A stretch of 12,708 nucleotides of DNA. It comes from JAPXLN01 sp033809515. Its GTDB lineage: Bacteria; Bacillota; Sulfobacillia; Fermentithermobacillales; Fermentithermobacillaceae. Of the stretch, positions 11,558-12,708 are shown in pieces. Location of the stretch: the NCBI GenBank assembly GCA_033809515.1, contig JAPXLN010000030.1:1-12708 (forward strand), read 5' to 3'. The notes beneath the pieces were generated by a model. That model was not told the origin of the DNA and did not search any database. It was given only the letters and a program-made list of their open reading frames with translations. Position numbers and translations under genes: made by a program. Numbering within the stretch: position 1 is the stretch's first letter; every line of letters starts with the position of its first letter.

Positions 11558-12708
11558 AGGCCCGCAAGCTTGTCTGAAATGCTGGGGTTCTATGCGCCCC
11601 TGGCTGCCATGTCTATCCTCATGATGGTGACTCACTCTGTCATATCCGGGGCTGCATCCAGAACGCTGGATCCAGCGCTTTCTCTGGCTGCGTACTCAGT
11701 TGCCTATTCAGTAGGTCAGATATTCGAGACGCCCTGTTACAGCATGCAGCGAATGGGGCTCACCTTCATCAAGGGAAGACAATCGTCAGCCACAGTGTTT
11801 CGCGTAATTGTTTCCCTTCTGATGTTCATCCTCATAGCGTACTCTCTGGTAAGCTGGACCCCCATAGCTGCCTGGGTGTTCAGAAGCCTCCTTGGCGTAT
11901 CGGATGACATATATCCGCTTGCAGTGGTGTCCTTGCGCGTCTTGACTATTTGGCCTGTGTTCACCACAATCCGGTCTTTGTTCCAGCCCAGGATTGTGCT
12001 GGCCAAGAGGACCTTCTGGTTGACAGTTAACGTGCTTGGCAGGGTGGGAATGATGCTGGCCGCGGCGGTCCTTGTGCCCGGGCTGCTGCCTCAAGGACCT
12101 GTGGGGGCCATACTTCTGCTTGTGGGTGTGGGCACTGAGGGCATGCTGGCTCTGTTGGTTACCAGGAAAGCTATACCTCCCCTGGAACCGGACCCTCCGG
12201 ACGAGCCGCCTGTCACGGCCCGTCAGGTATTTGCGTTCGGCTTGCCCATTTGCCTGGCAACGGCAGCTCAGAGTTTAGGCAAGCCGGTTCTCAGCGCTGC
12301 AATGATGCGCACCCTGGACCCTACCTTGTCGCTGGCAGGATACCAGGTGGCGACGAGCTTTTCGTTCATCTTCGTGGCTCTCACCTACAGCATCTACCAT
12401 GCCGTGGTTGTCTACGTTAAGGATGCGTCTTCCTACCGGAGGATACAGGCCTTCTGTACAGGTCTTGGCGTCCTGGGTTTCCTGGCTATATCTCTGTGTA
12501 ATCTGCCTCCTGTAGGGAGCTGGGTCTTCGGAGCTGTAATAGGTGCGCCTCCTGAGGTCATCAGGGAAGCCAGGCGAATTTTGCGGGTATTGACTCTGAT
12601 GCCGTTGACTTCGGCCCTAATGGAGTTCTACAGCGGAGTGCTTATGATGCGCCAGCGGGCATCCCTGGTCATGTTCGCAAAGCTCGCAAACATGCTATCT
12701 ACCTGCAC
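11522..12708 (+). CDS. Polytopic membrane protein with two-fold internal repeat, MATE/flippase-like (partial, runs off the window)
   Basis: The reading frame is open from 11522 to the window end (395 codons and two bases) with no stop. It encodes many hydrophobic segments, the first at about residues 20-45. RTLDPALSLAAYSVA (47-61) is closely repeated as RTLDPTLSLAGYQVA (263-277), so the protein has two homologous halves, as in the MOP superfamily (MATE exporters and polysaccharide or lipid flippases). That assignment is inferred from topology and the repeat, not from a diagnostic motif. TTG 11522 is chosen because AAGAGGT (11509-11515) ends 6 nt upstream; ATG 11534 has only 3 nt from AAGGAG. 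It begins 41 nt after the nitroreductase stop and may export the product of that cluster. Confidence 0.82.
   Translation, partial: MKESMEESLEESRPASLSEMLGFYAPLAAMSILMMVTHSVISGAASRTLDPALSLAAYSVAYSVGQIFETPCYSMQRMGLTFIKGRQSSATVFRVIVSLLMFILIAYSLVSWTPIAAWVFRSLLGVSDDIYPLAVVSLRVLTIWPVFTTIRSLFQPRIVLAKRTFWLTVNVLGRVGMMLAAAVLVPGLLPQGPVGAILLLVGVGTEGMLALLVTRKAIPPLEPDPPDEPPVTARQVFAFGLPICLATAAQSLGKPVLSAAMMRTLDPTLSLAGYQVATSFSFIFVALTYSIYHAVVVYVKDASSYRRIQAFCTGLGVLGFLAISLCNLPPVGSWVFGAVIGAPPEVIREARRILRVLTLMPLTSALMEFYSGVLMMRQRASLVMFAKLANMLSTC

Noticed and set aside
8993..12708. Staphylopine-type metallophore operon
   Set aside because: Only the racemase resembles CntK. No CntL-like aminobutyrate transferase, CntM-like dehydrogenase or metal-uptake ABC transporter is visible, so the known pathway cannot be claimed.

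Overview
The window reads as chromosomal DNA of an anaerobic member of the Bacillota (Clostridia-like; my inference). Supporting signs are strong AGGAGG-type ribosome sites, frequent GTG and TTG starts, an ABC-F ribosome-protection-type ATPase, a DUF6054-like protein, and several flavin enzymes (an iron-sulfur flavoprotein-like protein and a nitroreductase). Base composition is moderate. No species can be named from the sequence alone.

Layout. 1-303: five 63-bp tandem units, each with a palindromic core, abutting a decayed IS110-type element (304 to about 817). 959-1076: a promoter and tRNA-Pro(GGG). 1175-2472: a TetR-type regulator and a small Cys-rich protein, with putative operators in front of each and a terminator after. 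2512-4014: a VOC-fold protein and a beta-class DNA methyltransferase in a tight two-gene operon with no restriction enzyme visible. 6729 down to 4103 (minus strand): promoter, structured leader, ABC-F ATPase, then an MgtC/SapB-type membrane protein with a C-terminal ACT-like domain. 6843-8332 (plus): an iron-sulfur flavoprotein-like protein overlapping a succinylglutamate desuccinylase/aspartoacylase-family hydrolase. 8774-8442 (minus): a DUF6054-like protein. 8993 to the window end (plus): a DapF/CntK-like racemase, an unrecognised HExxH protein, a nitroreductase, and a partial two-fold-repeat membrane protein resembling the MATE/flippase superfamily.

The two most interesting items follow. 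First, the ABC-F leader holds a four-residue upstream ORF (MTNR). An 8-nt segment just before that ORF is perfectly complementary to the ABC-F ribosome-binding site, which suggests translational attenuation. Second, the run of racemase, HExxH protein, nitroreductase and exporter-like protein forms a closely spaced same-strand cluster that matches no pathway I know. In addition, the region upstream of the racemase has a decayed second copy in front of the flavoprotein gene, recording a local duplication.
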